NCBI GenBank assembly: GCA_945871955.1
Contig: CAMBXR010000008.1
Location: 1 to 64,000 of the forward strand
Reading direction: 5' to 3'
From: an uncultured Clostridium sp.
Lineage (GTDB): Bacteria; Bacillota; Clostridia; Peptostreptococcales; Peptostreptococcaceae
DNA length: 64,000 nt
Shown: positions 51,965 through 62,283 of the stretch, in pieces
Layout of the letters: each line of letters opens with the position of its first letter
How positions within the stretch are numbered: the stretch's first letter is position 1
The notes under the pieces: generated by a model
Told to the model about the DNA's origin: nothing
Databases searched by the model: none
The model's input: the letters and a program-made list of their open reading frames with translations, nothing else
Translations under genes and position numbers: made by a program

Positions 51965-53971
51965 ATGATTAAAAAAGATAAATCTTTTATGGCTATATCA
52001 TTAGGTATTGCAATATCATCACAAAATATGATGATTGTATCAGGTGAAGAGTCACTTAATCCAGATCCAAATAATGATATACCCATCTTGTCTGATGATG
52101 ACTTTGAAATTAAAGTAAATACAGACAATAACTTAGAAAAAACAATTACTTTAGATGAGTATCAGCCAGATCCGGAAGAGAATAAAACTTATAGTATGGG
52201 AGGACATTCATCTAAAACATATACAATTAGCTCTGACGTTTCTGATTTTAAGGTTATAAAGCTATCTAATCCTAATGCAATAGGTAGTGGTAATGTAATA
52301 TCTGATAATTTAAATGTAAGAAGCGGACCATCTACTTCAAATGAAATAATTGGTTCATTTAAAATTAATGACACTGTTGAGATTTTAGGTAAAAGTAATG
52401 ACTGGTATAAAGTTGATTATAAAGGTAAACAAGGATATGTATCATCATCTTATTTAAGATTAAATCCAATAGAAAAAGGTATAGATGTAAGTAAGTGGAA
52501 TGGAAATATAGATTGGAAAAGCGTGAAAAATTCTGGTATTGATTATGTAATAATAAGGGCTGGATATGGTTCATCTACTGTGGATCCACAATTTAAAAAT
52601 TATGTTGAAGGAGCTAAAAATGCTGGTCTTAAAATAGGTGTGTATTGGTTTAGTTATGCAACTAATGCTGCAAATGCAAAAATAGAAGCACAAAAATGCT
52701 TAGATACTCTAGCACCATATAAAAATAGCATTACATACCCAGTATTCTTTGACTTTGAATATGAAAGTGTTAATTATGCTAATAAAAATGGTGTAACTGT
52801 AACAAAGAACCTAGCAACACAAATGGCTAATGAGTTTCTTAATACAATTAAATCTCAAGGTTATACTACTGGTATATATACTAATAAAGATTTTAGTAAT
52901 ACTTATTTTAGCTCAGACCTTCTATATTCTAATAATTTATGGGTGGCTCAATATAGTTCAACTAATACCTTTAACAAACCATATAATATGTGGCAGTATT
53001 CAGAAACAGGTAGAGTTCCTGGTATAAGCGGTAATGTTGATTTAAATTATACTTGCTTAAAAATGAATAATAGTAATTCAACAAACAACGATAACACTAC
53101 TAACACACCATCTACTTCCTCAGAGAAAGGTGTGACTACTGATAATCTTAACTTTAGGAAAGAAGCTTCTACTTCTTCTAGTATTATTACTACTATTCCT
53201 AAAAATACTACTATTGAGATTATTGATAAATCCATATCTGGTTGGTATAAAGTTAAATACCAAAACAACACTGGATATGTTTCTAGCAAGTATGTAAAAC
53301 TTAATAGCGATGATAGTAGTGCTAATACACCTTCCACTTCAATAGAAAAAGGTGTAACTACTGGTAACTTAAACTTTAGAAAAGAACCTTCTATTTCTTC
53401 TAGTATTATTTCTACTATTCCTAGAAACACTACTATAGAAATTATTGATAAATCTACATCTGGTTGGTATAAAGTTAAATATCAAAACAACACTGGATAT
53501 GTTTCTAGCAAATATATTCAACTTAATAGTAACAATAACACTACTAATACACCATCTACTTCAACAGAAAAAGGTGTGACTACTGACAATCTTAACTTTA
53601 GAAAAAGTGCCTCTACTTCTTCTAGTATTATTGCTACTATTCCTAAAAATACTACTATTGAAATTATTGATAAATCTACATCTGGTTGGTATAAAGTTAA
53701 ATACAAAAACAGCACAGGATATGTTTCTAGTCAATATGTAAAACTTAGTAACAATGATAATAGTACTAATACACCGTCTACTTCTACACAAAAAGGTGTA
53801 ACTACTGCCAATCTTAATTTTAGAAAAAGTGCTTCTACTTCTTCTTTAATTATAAGTACTATTCCTAAAAATACTACTATTGAGATTGTAGAGAAGCTAC
53901 CATCTGGTTGGTATAAAGTTAAATACAAAGGTTCTACTGGATACGTTGTTGGAAGCTATGTAAAAATATAA
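51965..53971 (+). CDS. GH25 lysozyme with five SH3b domains
   Basis: 668 residues. A short hydrophobic start (FMAISLGIAISSQNMMIVSG) may be an export signal; an acidic linker follows. SH3b domain 1 lies at about 108-165 and the GH25 muramidase at 172-365 with GIDVSKWNGNIDW and the acidic FFDFEY. Four SH3b repeats of 74 residues fill 389 to the end (each GVTTxNLNFRK to GYVSSxYV). GH25 enzymes cut the glycan between MurNAc and GlcNAc; SH3b domains bind the wall. No phage genes are nearby, so a host autolysin or bacteriolytic enzyme is likely. CGGAGAGA precedes the ATG. Confidence 0.9.
   Translation: MIKKDKSFMAISLGIAISSQNMMIVSGEESLNPDPNNDIPILSDDDFEIKVNTDNNLEKTITLDEYQPDPEENKTYSMGGHSSKTYTISSDVSDFKVIKLSNPNAIGSGNVISDNLNVRSGPSTSNEIIGSFKINDTVEILGKSNDWYKVDYKGKQGYVSSSYLRLNPIEKGIDVSKWNGNIDWKSVKNSGIDYVIIRAGYGSSTVDPQFKNYVEGAKNAGLKIGVYWFSYATNAANAKIEAQKCLDTLAPYKNSITYPVFFDFEYESVNYANKNGVTVTKNLATQMANEFLNTIKSQGYTTGIYTNKDFSNTYFSSDLLYSNNLWVAQYSSTNTFNKPYNMWQYSETGRVPGISGNVDLNYTCLKMNNSNSTNNDNTTNTPSTSSEKGVTTDNLNFRKEASTSSSIITTIPKNTTIEIIDKSISGWYKVKYQNNTGYVSSKYVKLNSDDSSANTPSTSIEKGVTTGNLNFRKEPSISSSIISTIPRNTTIEIIDKSTSGWYKVKYQNNTGYVSSKYIQLNSNNNTTNTPSTSTEKGVTTDNLNFRKSASTSSSIIATIPKNTTIEIIDKSTSGWYKVKYKNSTGYVSSQYVKLSNNDNSTNTPSTSTQKGVTTANLNFRKSASTSSLIISTIPKNTTIEIVEKLPSGWYKVKYKGSTGYVVGSYVKI
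53129..53968 (+). repeat. Four 222-bp tandem repeats encoding SH3b domains
   Basis: Units begin at about 53129, 53351, 53573 and 53795, spacing exactly 222 bases each time (74 codons). High DNA identity points to recent duplication or ongoing recombination, so copy number may vary between strains. Confidence 0.85.
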
Positions 53972-53976
53972 AATAA

Positions 53977-54028
53977 AACCCTATATGGTGTATACGAAAA
54001 ATCGTATTCACCTCTATAGGGTTCTTTT
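53977..54028. terminator. Terminator after the lysozyme gene
   Basis: Long stem AACCCTATA with TATAGGGTT plus an inner stem (GGTGTATACGA with TCGTATTCACC), T run. Confidence 0.85.
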
Positions 54029-54038
54029 TAACTCATTT

Positions 54039-55547
54039 TTAAGTTCCACAATAAGTTCTATATGGTAAGTCTGAAGGTTCAGCAAGTTCTGTATATTTAT
54101 CCATTTCTTTTTTATACTCATAAGGATTTTTTAATACAGAAAGTAAATTTTCCATTACAGTTAAATTACCTTCATCAGCTGCTTTCAAAGCTTCTTCTAC
54201 TCTATGATTTCTAGGAATCACTATTGGATTAGATTTTTTCATTAGTTCATAAGCTTCGTCTAAAGTTTTTCCAACTGACTCTTCCTGTCTTTCCAATCTT
54301 TCTTGCCAGTTTTTATGCCATGTAGTAAATTCAGCAGAAAGAAACATTCTTCTATTCATATTTTTTCTATAAGTTAAAGAGACAAAAGTATTAGTGAAAT
54401 CTTCTTTATATTTTTCCATCATACTTAGCAGATCTTCAATTAAAGCTTTATCAATTAATTCTTCATCAAAAATTCCCAGCTTCTTTCTCATTTGTGAAAA
54501 CCAATTTTTAAAGTATAAATCAGAAAACTTAAGTATTTCTTCTTGTGCCAAATCAACAGCTATATCAACATCTTCATTTATCAATGGAAGTATAGCTTCT
54601 GCAAATCTACAAATATTCCAAGATGCCATATTGGGCTGATTTTTATAAGCATATCTACCATGAACATCTATGGAACTAAATACAGTGTCTGGACTATAAG
54701 TATCCATAAATGCACATGGTCCATAATCTATAGTTTCACCACTAATAGTCATATTATCTGTATTCATCACCCCATGTATAAATCCAACACACATCCATTT
54801 GGCAACTAAACTGGCATGAGCTTTTATAACTTCTCTTAGTAAACTTAAATATTTATTTTCTTCATTTTTTATATACGGATAATGCCTATCGATGGCATAA
54901 TCAGCTAGCTTCTTAACTTCTTCTTTTCCTAAGAAATTGGCAGCATATTCAAAAGTTCCAAATCTTAGATGACTTGAAGCAATTCTCGTAAGTATAGCAC
55001 CTTGTTTCACATATTCTCTATAAACTTTTTCACCTGTCTTTAAAACTGCCAAACTTCTAGTTGTTGGTATGGATAAATTATACATAGCTTCACTTATAAT
55101 ATATTCACGAAGCATTGGTCCAAGAACTGCCCTTCCATCTCCTCCACGGGAATAAGGAGTCCTGCCAGAACCTTTTAGTTGAATATCAAATTTATCACTT
55201 TCTTTTTTAGTTATATCAATAGGTTTACTTACCTTTTGTTCACCAATTAGCACTGCTCTACCATCACCAAGCATGGTAAAATGACCAAATTGATGACCAC
55301 AATAAGCCTGAGCAATATACTCTCCACCTTCAACCTTTTTATTTCCTGCTAAAATTTCTAAATTTTCTTCACTTTTTAAACAATCAGCATCTATCTCTAA
55401 AAACTTTGCTAAATCTTCATTAAAAATAACTAGTTCTGGTTTTTTCACAGGATTTAAGTTTATTTCACTATAAAATGATTCTGGTAAATCAATATAAGTA
55501 TTTTCAAAATTAAAGCATGATTTATTTATCTTTTTATCTTGGGTCAC
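54039..55547 (-). CDS. selO: SelO/YdiU family protein AMPylator
   Basis: 502 residues, usual length. The YdiU start ([20 protein letters not shown]), [34 protein letters not shown] and the pseudokinase active-site [20 protein letters not shown] are intact. SelO proteins have a kinase fold but transfer AMP to Ser, Thr or Tyr of target proteins, with a role in redox stress. The C-terminal selenocysteine of some homologues is Cys-like here (YRTYCGT). A weak sigma-B-like element precedes the gene. Confidence 0.9.
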   Translation of the reverse strand: MTQDKKINKSCFNFENTYIDLPESFYSEINLNPVKKPELVIFNEDLAKFLEIDADCLKSEENLEILAGNKKVEGGEYIAQAYCGHQFGHFTMLGDGRAVLIGEQKVSKPIDITKKESDKFDIQLKGSGRTPYSRGGDGRAVLGPMLREYIISEAMYNLSIPTTRSLAVLKTGEKVYREYVKQGAILTRIASSHLRFGTFEYAANFLGKEEVKKLADYAIDRHYPYIKNEENKYLSLLREVIKAHASLVAKWMCVGFIHGVMNTDNMTISGETIDYGPCAFMDTYSPDTVFSSIDVHGRYAYKNQPNMASWNICRFAEAILPLINEDVDIAVDLAQEEILKFSDLYFKNWFSQMRKKLGIFDEELIDKALIEDLLSMMEKYKEDFTNTFVSLTYRKNMNRRMFLSAEFTTWHKNWQERLERQEESVGKTLDEAYELMKKSNPIVIPRNHRVEEALKAADEGNLTVMENLLSVLKNPYEYKKEMDKYTELAEPSDLPYRTYCGT

Positions 55548-55571
55548 GACTTCACCTCTTTTGATTTATAT

Positions 55572-55598
55572 ATACCCTAACTAAAACACTGCCTATCA
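55572..55598 (-). promoter_or_regulatory. Possible sigma-B-like promoter of selO
   Basis: Minus strand TGATA (one mismatch), 16 bases, GGGTAT, about 25 bases before the start codon. The weakest of the set. Confidence 0.3.
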
Positions 55599-55687
55599 TT
55601 AGATTGTGTAAATACTTCTAAATTATTTGAATTAAGTTGTGGAAGTTATTATATATATTGGATGAAGCTCACTATATATGTCTGCTA

Positions 55688-56392
55688 TTATTTTTTCCAC
55701 GGTCTTTTGTTATCTAACCAACCTTTTTCTAGCCAATATTGATTATCTTTCGTACCAGATCCCCTGTCTTTTTTCTGAGCCATTCTCATAAGATAAAATA
55801 CTACTTTGCAGCGTAAAGATACTCTTTCCTTATCATAATTATTTTTTATTTTCTTAGCTAACTTAATCATATCATTTTCAATTTTTTCTCTTCTTTCATC
55901 ATTAACATCTGACCATGACATAGCTAAACTTCTTAATTTATAAATCCTTATATCAGAAATTCCCCAATAAAATAAACTGTCCTTGATATCTTTCGCTGCC
56001 TGTCTCATTCCATTTCCTGCTCCTGATGAAATTATCACAGCTTTTTTAAAATACATTTCTTCCCTTGGTCTATGTACTACGAACCATGTAAAATAATGAT
56101 CTAGTAATGCTTTCATAGCTCCTGTTGTTCTCAAACAATAAACCGGCGTTGTAAATATAAGCAAATCAGATTTTAAAATTGACTCTGTAATAGGTTTCAT
56201 ATATTTATAATGAGGACAATACTCTTTTCCTTTAATTAAACATGTATAGCACCCTATACAAAACTCTGGCATATCTTTTGGAAGAAAAAATTCACTTATA
56301 TTATTATCTGTAGTTAATTTTTCAACTAAACTTCTTGATACATGATAGCTACAACCTTTATGATTTTGACCATGAATAATTGTAATTTTCAT
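55688..56392 (-). CDS. NAD(P)H-dependent FMN reductase (flavodoxin-like)
   Basis: 234 residues. Flavodoxin-like fold with the FMN phosphate loop near IIHGQNHKGCSYHVS, a Cys segment CIGCYTCLIKGKEYCPH that recalls iron-sulfur flavoproteins, and TTPVYCLRTTGAMKALLDHY. The Cys set differs from the true ISF pattern, so a 4Fe-4S cluster is possible but unproven. Reduces quinones, flavins or other small substrates. GGGGGGAGAG precedes the ATG. Confidence 0.8.
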   Translation of the reverse strand: MKITIIHGQNHKGCSYHVSRSLVEKLTTDNNISEFFLPKDMPEFCIGCYTCLIKGKEYCPHYKYMKPITESILKSDLLIFTTPVYCLRTTGAMKALLDHYFTWFVVHRPREEMYFKKAVIISSGAGNGMRQAAKDIKDSLFYWGISDIRIYKLRSLAMSWSDVNDERREKIENDMIKLAKKIKNNYDKERVSLRCKVVFYLMRMAQKKDRGSGTKDNQYWLEKGWLDNKRPWKK

Positions 56393-56571
56393 AAAACTCT
56401 CCCCCCTCTTTACATATATAAAAACACTTATATATACAATAATTATATTGTATTTTTAATAAACAGACATTTATATATCAAAAAAGACTTACCCTTTTAC
56501 TTAATCATAATCATTGAAAATTTTGTTCAATAATTTGATTTTAGTAAACTTAGGTAAGTCTTTTTATATAT

Positions 56572-56967
56572 TTAACAAGCACTACAATATCTTCTGTTAT
56601 GATATTTATTATCCTTTGTCTTATTCTTTTTTGACTCTAATATTTCCTCTAAAATTTTTTTATATTTACTATCATTAGTAACTCTTATATGACTTTCTAT
56701 TAAATAAATATTATTAGTTTTTGGTCTCTTTTTTCGTATGATATTATCAATAATTGTTTTTGACATTTCAAAACTTTGAATATGAGTATGACCATTTTCA
56801 AAATTTTTTTTAGTATTATATACTATATAGCCTTTTTTTACTCTTAGTATGATATACTCCTTTCTTTCATAAATTTTTTCTGCTCCCGCTGACTTACTAA
56901 ACTTATCTAGGTCTTCAACTTTCCTATTTTTAACTTCATCTTTAATAGAATCCATAACTGTAAGCAT
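56572..56967 (-). CDS. Unknown 131-residue protein
   Basis: Mixed alpha/beta, very rich in Lys. Begins MLTVMDSIKDEVKNRK, with a beta stretch KEYIILRVKKGYIVYNTKKN and a His pair GHTHIQSFE, ending RRYCSAC. No family recalled. A poor ribosome binding site (GGAGTGTTGTTC) is present. The His and C-terminal Cys residues could bind a metal. Single gene. Confidence 0.5.
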   Translation of the reverse strand: MLTVMDSIKDEVKNRKVEDLDKFSKSAGAEKIYERKEYIILRVKKGYIVYNTKKNFENGHTHIQSFEMSKTIIDNIIRKKRPKTNNIYLIESHIRVTNDSKYKKILEEILESKKNKTKDNKYHNRRYCSAC

Positions 56968-57077
56968 AAGAACAACACTCCAATTTATTTATAAATTTTG
57001 AAATATCTTACTATAATTGTATACGAAAATTCTATATTATGTGTTATTTGAACTTTAAATTATATTTTTTAAGACAA

Positions 57078-57104
57078 AAAAGAGAGGACTTTATCCTCCC
57101 TTTA
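57078..57104 (-). terminator. Terminator of rnr
   Basis: Minus strand stem AGGGAGGA/TCCTCTCT with a five-base loop followed by a T run (TTTTTTG). Confidence 0.8.
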
Positions 57105-57113
57105 TCAAAATTA

Positions 57114-59279
57114 TTAATCTTCTTTTAAATCTTCTTCCAAATGACTGTCTTCTAACTTAGCTACTAAACTGAAATCTATTTCTCTAAAGTCCACATTCAC
57201 ATTATCGACTTTGATTCTTACAGTATCACCTATTTTGAAAGTTTTATGAGTTCTTTCACCCATAATTGTGTAAGTTTCTTGGTTGTAAATATAGTAATCA
57301 TCTCTCATATTAGCAAGTCTTATAAGGCCTTCCACAGTGTTTTCCAGTTCAACAAACATACCAAATGAAGTTACACTTGATACAACACCATCAAATTCCT
57401 GTCCTACTTTATCAGCCATATAACAAGCTTTGTAGAAATCATGTACATCTCTTTCTGCAAGTTCTGCAGCTCTTTCTCTTTCTGATGATTGAGTAGATGC
57501 ATATTCTACTATGTGAGCTAATTGTTGTTGTCTCTTAGAGTTTATTTTATTATTAAGTTGCTCTTTGATTATTCTATGAATTTGTAAGTCTGGATATCTT
57601 CTTATTGGCGAAGTAAAGTGACAATAGTATTTTGCCGCTAATCCAAAGTGACCTATACACTCAGGTGAATATTTAGCTTGTTTCATAGAACGAAGAGCTA
57701 TTGTACTTATAGATTCTTCTTCTTTAGTACCTTTTATTTTTTCCACTATATTTTGTATTTCTTTTGGATGAATATTTTCTAAATCACCTTTTATTGTGTA
57801 TCCAAATGTGGCTATGAATTTCTTTAAATCTTCCATTTTTTCTGCCGATGGAGTCTCATGTATTCTATAAACAAAAGGTAATTGTAACCAATAGAAATGT
57901 TCTGCTATAGTTTCATTACTTACAAGCATGAACTCTTCTATCATTTTATTTGATATTCTTCTTTCGTAGTGTTTAATATCTACAACTTCACCATTGCCAT
58001 TTAATATGATCTTAGCTTCTGGGAAGTCAAAATCTATTGCTCCTCTTTTTTGTCTTCTCTTCATTAATATTCTAGCTAATTTCTCAGCTTTTACAAAGTC
58101 ATCCACCATATGAGCGAAAGTTTGTTTTAATTTTTCATCATCTTTTTCTAAGATATCAGATACTTCTGTATAAGTCATTCTGGCTTTTGAGTTAATTACA
58201 CTTTCACAAATATCGTATTTTACAACTTTACCATTTGCATCAATTTCCATAAAACAAGATAATGTCAGCTTATCTTCAAATGGGTTTAGAGAACAAACAC
58301 CATTTGATAATTGTTTTGGTAACATCGGTATTACTTTATCTACTAAATAAACAGAAGTAGCTCTTTTTAAAGCTTCTTTATCTAATTTACTTTTTTCTTT
58401 TACATAATGAGTAACATCAGCAATATGTACCCCTAGTTTATAGTTACCATTTGGTAATTCTTCTATAGATATGGCATCATCTAAATCCTTAGCATCTTCA
58501 CCATCTATTGTGAAAATATTAAGATCTCTTAAATCAACTCTTCTTGCTATTTCCTCTTCTAAATCTTGTTCTGCCACTTTATTAGCTTCGTCTATAACTT
58601 TTTTAGGGAACTCTTCTGGAAGTCCATGAGCTCTTATTATAGAGTCTATCTCTACTCCACGTTCACCTTTTTTTCCTAACACTTCTATTATTTTACCTTC
58701 TGGCTTTCTATTTTCCTGTGGCCATAGAGTAATTTCACAAACTACTTTGTCGTCATTTTTAGCTCCAGAGAAAAATCTCTTTGGAATAAATATATCTTGA
58801 TTAAATTTCTTGTCATCAGGCACAACAAATCCAAAGCTTTTATTTTCTTGAAATAAACCAACAACTCTAGTTACTTCTCTTTTTATTATTTTAATAACTT
58901 TACCTTCTGCTCTTCTATCTTCTGTGGCAGGGGTTACAATTTCTGCCATAACTCTGTCATTATGAAGAGCACCGTTTATATCCTCTTTTGGAATAAATAA
59001 ATCTTGTGTATATTCTTCATCAGACTCAACAAATCCATAACCTTTTCTATGAGATACAAATTTTCCAACAAATAATCCCATTTGATTAGGAGACATAATT
59101 CTTCCCTTTTTAGTTCTAAATATATACCCGTCCTCTTCTAATTCATCTAAAAAATTATAAAACATTGCCATTTCAGCTGGATGTATATTAAAAATTAGTG
59201 CTAATTCTTCTTTTTTAAGAGGATTATAATGTTTATCATTAATTAGCCCTAATAGTGACTTTCTTATTTCTTCTGTCAT
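57114..59279 (-). CDS. rnr: Ribonuclease R
   Basis: 721 residues. Order: N-terminal winged helix, two cold-shock domains (GKFVSHRKGYGFVESDEEYT; LFQENKSFGFVVPDDKKF), RNB catalytic domain with DAKDLDDAISIEEL (four Asp that bind magnesium) and C-terminal S1 domain (GVVSSVTSFGMFVELENTVE). It degrades structured RNA 3' to 5' and in tmRNA quality control removes the broken message; ssrA and smpB lie 9 kb away. A single gene here (in many Firmicutes it neighbours secG, as secG lies 1.7 kb upstream). Confidence 0.95.
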   Translation of the reverse strand: MTEEIRKSLLGLINDKHYNPLKKEELALIFNIHPAEMAMFYNFLDELEEDGYIFRTKKGRIMSPNQMGLFVGKFVSHRKGYGFVESDEEYTQDLFIPKEDINGALHNDRVMAEIVTPATEDRRAEGKVIKIIKREVTRVVGLFQENKSFGFVVPDDKKFNQDIFIPKRFFSGAKNDDKVVCEITLWPQENRKPEGKIIEVLGKKGERGVEIDSIIRAHGLPEEFPKKVIDEANKVAEQDLEEEIARRVDLRDLNIFTIDGEDAKDLDDAISIEELPNGNYKLGVHIADVTHYVKEKSKLDKEALKRATSVYLVDKVIPMLPKQLSNGVCSLNPFEDKLTLSCFMEIDANGKVVKYDICESVINSKARMTYTEVSDILEKDDEKLKQTFAHMVDDFVKAEKLARILMKRRQKRGAIDFDFPEAKIILNGNGEVVDIKHYERRISNKMIEEFMLVSNETIAEHFYWLQLPFVYRIHETPSAEKMEDLKKFIATFGYTIKGDLENIHPKEIQNIVEKIKGTKEEESISTIALRSMKQAKYSPECIGHFGLAAKYYCHFTSPIRRYPDLQIHRIIKEQLNNKINSKRQQQLAHIVEYASTQSSERERAAELAERDVHDFYKACYMADKVGQEFDGVVSSVTSFGMFVELENTVEGLIRLANMRDDYYIYNQETYTIMGERTHKTFKIGDTVRIKVDNVNVDFREIDFSLVAKLEDSHLEEDLKED

Positions 59280-59498
59280 ATGACACCTCCTATTGTTATT
59301 ATTATATCCATATTCATTAAGTTTCTATTACTATTTCCCAATTTAACTTAGTATGTTCTTTATATTTATAATAATTTTATAAATAATTCCCATTCTAATT
59401 TTAACTAATATTTTCTATTTTGTCTAATTTATGTAATATTTGCATTAGGACTACATATTATCTATAATTCTAGTATCATTAAAAAAAGGGGTGAGACT

Positions 59499-60437
59499 AT
59501 GAATAATTTGATTTTATCCTTCAATGTGGTTGCACCATTATGTTTAATTATGGCATTAGGCTATTTTCTAAAATATATTAAAATGTTTGATGAAAATACC
59601 TTAGATGTTATGAATAATGTTGCTTTTAAAGTATTTTTACCAATTCTATTGTTTTATAATATTTATACTACTGATTTAGGAAATGTAGTTAATCCTAAAT
59701 TGATGGTTTTTGCCTGTCTTTCAGTTATTATTTTATTTGTTATATTAATTTTGTTTATACCTGTTATTGAAAAAGATGATTCCAGAAGAGGTGTTATGAT
59801 TCAAGGAATTTTTCGTAGCAACTTTGTTTTATTTGGAATTCCCGTTGCCACATCCATAGTTGGAGAAGGAAATGTTGGTACTACAGCTTTACTCATTGGT
59901 GTTGTTGTACCCACTTTCAATGTTCTAGCTGTTATTTGTTTAGAGACTTTTCGAGGTGGTAAAATCACTCTTAAAAAAATTGCTCATGGAATAATTATAA
60001 ATCCTCTTATAATAGGAGCCTTTTTAGGATTAATGAGCTTAATTTTAAATATAAAATTACCTATTTTTTTAGAAACTAGTATCAAAGATATTGCAAAGAT
60101 AGCCACACCTCTATCTTTAATACTGCTTGGAGCTTCTTTTTCATTTTCTAATATAAAAAAATACTTAAAAGAAACTTTAATCGTAGTGCTTGGAAAGCTA
60201 ATTTTAGTCCCTTTAGTATTTCTTAGTATTGCTTATTATATTGGTTTTAGGAATATAGCATTATTATCTCTTATGGCTATGTTTGCTGCACCTACTGCCA
60301 TATCAAGTTTTCAAATGGCTAAACAAATGGACGGTGATTATGATTTAGCAGGTCAAATAGTTGTATTTACTTCTGCTTTTTCCATAATAACAGTCTTTGG
60401 ATGGATATTTATATTAAAACAATTATCTCTTATATAA
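59499..60437 (+). CDS. AEC family transporter
   Basis: 312 residues, ten membrane helices in two halves. The auxin-efflux-carrier pattern is seen in NNVAFKVFLPILLFYNIY and TPLSLILLGASFSFSNIKKY. Members move malate, malonate or other organic acids and amino acids. GGGGTGAG precedes the ATG. Between rnr (divergent) and the PH-domain gene (convergent), interrupting an otherwise usual rnr-secG neighbourhood. Confidence 0.85.
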   Translation: MNNLILSFNVVAPLCLIMALGYFLKYIKMFDENTLDVMNNVAFKVFLPILLFYNIYTTDLGNVVNPKLMVFACLSVIILFVILILFIPVIEKDDSRRGVMIQGIFRSNFVLFGIPVATSIVGEGNVGTTALLIGVVVPTFNVLAVICLETFRGGKITLKKIAHGIIINPLIIGAFLGLMSLILNIKLPIFLETSIKDIAKIATPLSLILLGASFSFSNIKKYLKETLIVVLGKLILVPLVFLSIAYYIGFRNIALLSLMAMFAAPTAISSFQMAKQMDGDYDLAGQIVVFTSAFSIITVFGWIFILKQLSLI

Positions 60438-60455
60438 AAATAAAATCTATAAATT

Positions 60456-60490
60456 AAAAAGCTGATAAACTTTAAATTTATCAGCTTTTT
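60456..60490. terminator. Bidirectional terminator
   Basis: Perfect 14-bp stem AAAAAGCTGATAAA/TTTATCAGCTTTTT, seven-base loop. Confidence 0.9.
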
Positions 60491-60493
60491 TAT

Positions 60494-60865
60494 CTATCTC
60501 AAAATACAATGGGCAATAAGTCTATCAAATTCTCTCACATCAATTCCCTTTCTCAAGGAAATTTTAATATGACCTGCTCTAGTCCAAAGCTCCACTTCTG
60601 CACTTAAATCAAATAGTAGTCCTGTAGTTTCCGTTGACCACATATTTATTGATGAATATGGTATAGAATAAATCTCAACCTTCTTACCCGTTAATCCTTG
60701 TACATCTCTTATTATTATTCTTTTGTCAGTAAATGTAGCACTGTCCCTTACTGTTCTATATGCTGCTACAGCAACTTCACCTGGTGCCAATATATCAACT
60801 ATATCTTCTGGTATTTCACATTTTGATATGAATACCCATTCTAATATATTATTTATTCCTTCCAT
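60494..60865 (-). CDS. Bacterial PH-domain protein
   Basis: 123 residues forming one bacterial pleckstrin-homology-like domain: GEVAVAAYRTVRDSATFTDK, RIIIRDVQGLTGKKVEIYSI and PYSSINMWSTETTGLLF match the YdjZ/PH_3 group. Function unknown in general; such domains bind proteins or membranes. AAGGGAGC precedes the ATG. Confidence 0.8.
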   Translation of the reverse strand: MEGINNILEWVFISKCEIPEDIVDILAPGEVAVAAYRTVRDSATFTDKRIIIRDVQGLTGKKVEIYSIPYSSINMWSTETTGLLFDLSAEVELWTRAGHIKISLRKGIDVREFDRLIAHCILR

Positions 60866-60912
60866 AGTTTTAGCTCCCTTGTTATATTTTTATATCATAT
60901 TTATATTATAAC

Positions 60913-60942
60913 AAAAAAATGATTACACTTTCGCATAATCAT
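60913..60942 (-). terminator. Terminator of secG
   Basis: Minus strand stem ATGATTA/TAATCAT, ten-base loop, seven-T tail. Confidence 0.7.
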
Positions 60943-61009
60943 CTCCTTACTTTAAAAATTAAATTTAACCTTTAAATTTTGAATATTAAATTTGGCCATT
61001 CATTTAATA

Positions 61010-61246
61010 TTATTTGTTAGCAACTAATAATGCTATTGCATTTATGAAAAATAGTACTGATACTATTTTAGTTGATTTTAAAAGAAAAGCTTGTTTTCCT
61101 CTTGGTTTAAAGTAAGCTTGTGTAGAAGCATCATCTGCACCACTAAAATCTGAGCTAAAGTTCCCTTTGCCTTCTTGTGGCATGATAGCTAATATCATGA
61201 ATAACGCTAATACAAGTTGTACCCCCATTAATACATTATTTAACAT
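61010..61246 (-). CDS. secG: Preprotein translocase subunit SecG
   Basis: 78 residues with two membrane helices (VLMGVQLVLALFMILAIM; VSVLFFINAIALLVANK) and the conserved loop MPQEGKGNFSSDFSGADD. It assists SecYE in protein export. AGGAGGTTACC precedes the ATG. In Firmicutes it usually sits upstream of rnr; here the PH-domain and AEC genes intervene. Confidence 0.93.
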   Translation of the reverse strand: MLNNVLMGVQLVLALFMILAIMPQEGKGNFSSDFSGADDASTQAYFKPRGKQAFLLKSTKIVSVLFFINAIALLVANK

Positions 61247-61311
61247 AGGTAACCTCCTATTTATGATATTAATACATATTCAACCTTTAGTTTATCATAG
61301 TATTGCTTAAT

Positions 61312-62247
61312 TTACAACGAATTGGCTAAATATTTTAAATACTCTTCATAACCTTCTGATTTCATATTTTCCTTTGGAATAAATCTAAGAGATGCAGAAT
61401 TAATACAAAATCTTAACCCTCCAAGCTCTTTCGGTCCATCATCAAATACATGCCCCATATGAGCTCCACTTTTGTTGCCTTTCACTTCTACTCTTTCCAT
61501 ATTATGAGAATAGTCTTCATAAAAGCTTAGAACTCCCTTTTTTACTGGTCTTGCAAAACTAGGCCATCCACATCCTGAGTCAAACTTATCCTTAGAAGTA
61601 AATAACACTTCACCACTTACTATATCCACATAAATTCCTTCTTCAAAATTATCGTAGTATTCATTTTGAAAAGGTGGTTCTGTGGCAGAATTTTGTGTTA
61701 CCTCATATTGTAGAGGTGTAAGATTTTTCTTAGCCCAAACTTTTCTTATATGTTTTGCTCTTCCCGATCCTTCAAAGTATCTATTATAATGAACTGGATT
61801 TTTCTTATAGTAATATTGATGATATTCCTCCGCTTCATAGAAAGCTTCTGCTTTTTTTATTTCAGTTACTATAGGTTTATTATATAGTCCACTTTTTTCT
61901 AATTCTGCTTTAGACTTTTCAGCTTCTTCTTTTTGATTTTCATCATGATAAAAAATTACTGTCTTATAATGATGTCCCAAATCAGCAAACTGTCCGCCCT
62001 CTTGAGTAGGATCAATTACACTCCAATATATATCAAGTAATTCTTTATAACTTATAATTTCATCATCAAAGGTAATTTGTATTGCTTCAATATGGCCCGT
62101 TAAGTCAGTACATACTTCTTCATATGTGGGATTTTCAGTGTATCCGCCAGTGTAACCTGAAATTACTTTTTCCACACCTTTATACTCATCGAAAGGCTTT
62201 ACCATACACCAAAAACATCCACCTGCAAATGTAGCTAATTTTTTCAT
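61312..62247 (-). CDS. msrAB: Bifunctional methionine sulfoxide reductase MsrA-MsrB
   Basis: 311 residues. The N-terminal MsrA domain has the catalytic GGCFWCM at residues 9-15 and the ExxQxxYYKKNP region. The C-terminal MsrB domain has [12 protein letters not shown] and [13 protein letters not shown] (RYCxNS-type active Cys). It lacks the N-terminal thioredoxin domain and the signal peptide of neisserial forms, so it works in the cytosol on oxidised Met (S and R forms). AAGGGGG precedes the ATG, and a sigma-B-like element lies upstream. Confidence 0.95.
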   Translation of the reverse strand: MKKLATFAGGCFWCMVKPFDEYKGVEKVISGYTGGYTENPTYEEVCTDLTGHIEAIQITFDDEIISYKELLDIYWSVIDPTQEGGQFADLGHHYKTVIFYHDENQKEEAEKSKAELEKSGLYNKPIVTEIKKAEAFYEAEEYHQYYYKKNPVHYNRYFEGSGRAKHIRKVWAKKNLTPLQYEVTQNSATEPPFQNEYYDNFEEGIYVDIVSGEVLFTSKDKFDSGCGWPSFARPVKKGVLSFYEDYSHNMERVEVKGNKSGAHMGHVFDDGPKELGGLRFCINSASLRFIPKENMKSEGYEEYLKYLANSL

Positions 62248-62283
62248 TGAATTTCCCCCTTTCTAATTTCCTATATTATTTTT

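Noticed and set aside
53047..53928. Several 60-130-codon frames opposite the SH3b repeats
   Set aside because: Repeated mirror frames of the 222-bp units; they arise from the repeat and codon bias.
53129..53968. CRISPR-like array because of evenly spaced repeats
   Set aside because: Units are 222 bases, coding and in frame with SH3b domains.
51965..53971. Prophage endolysin
   Set aside because: No holin, terminase, tail or other phage genes nearby; it has its own promoter and terminator.
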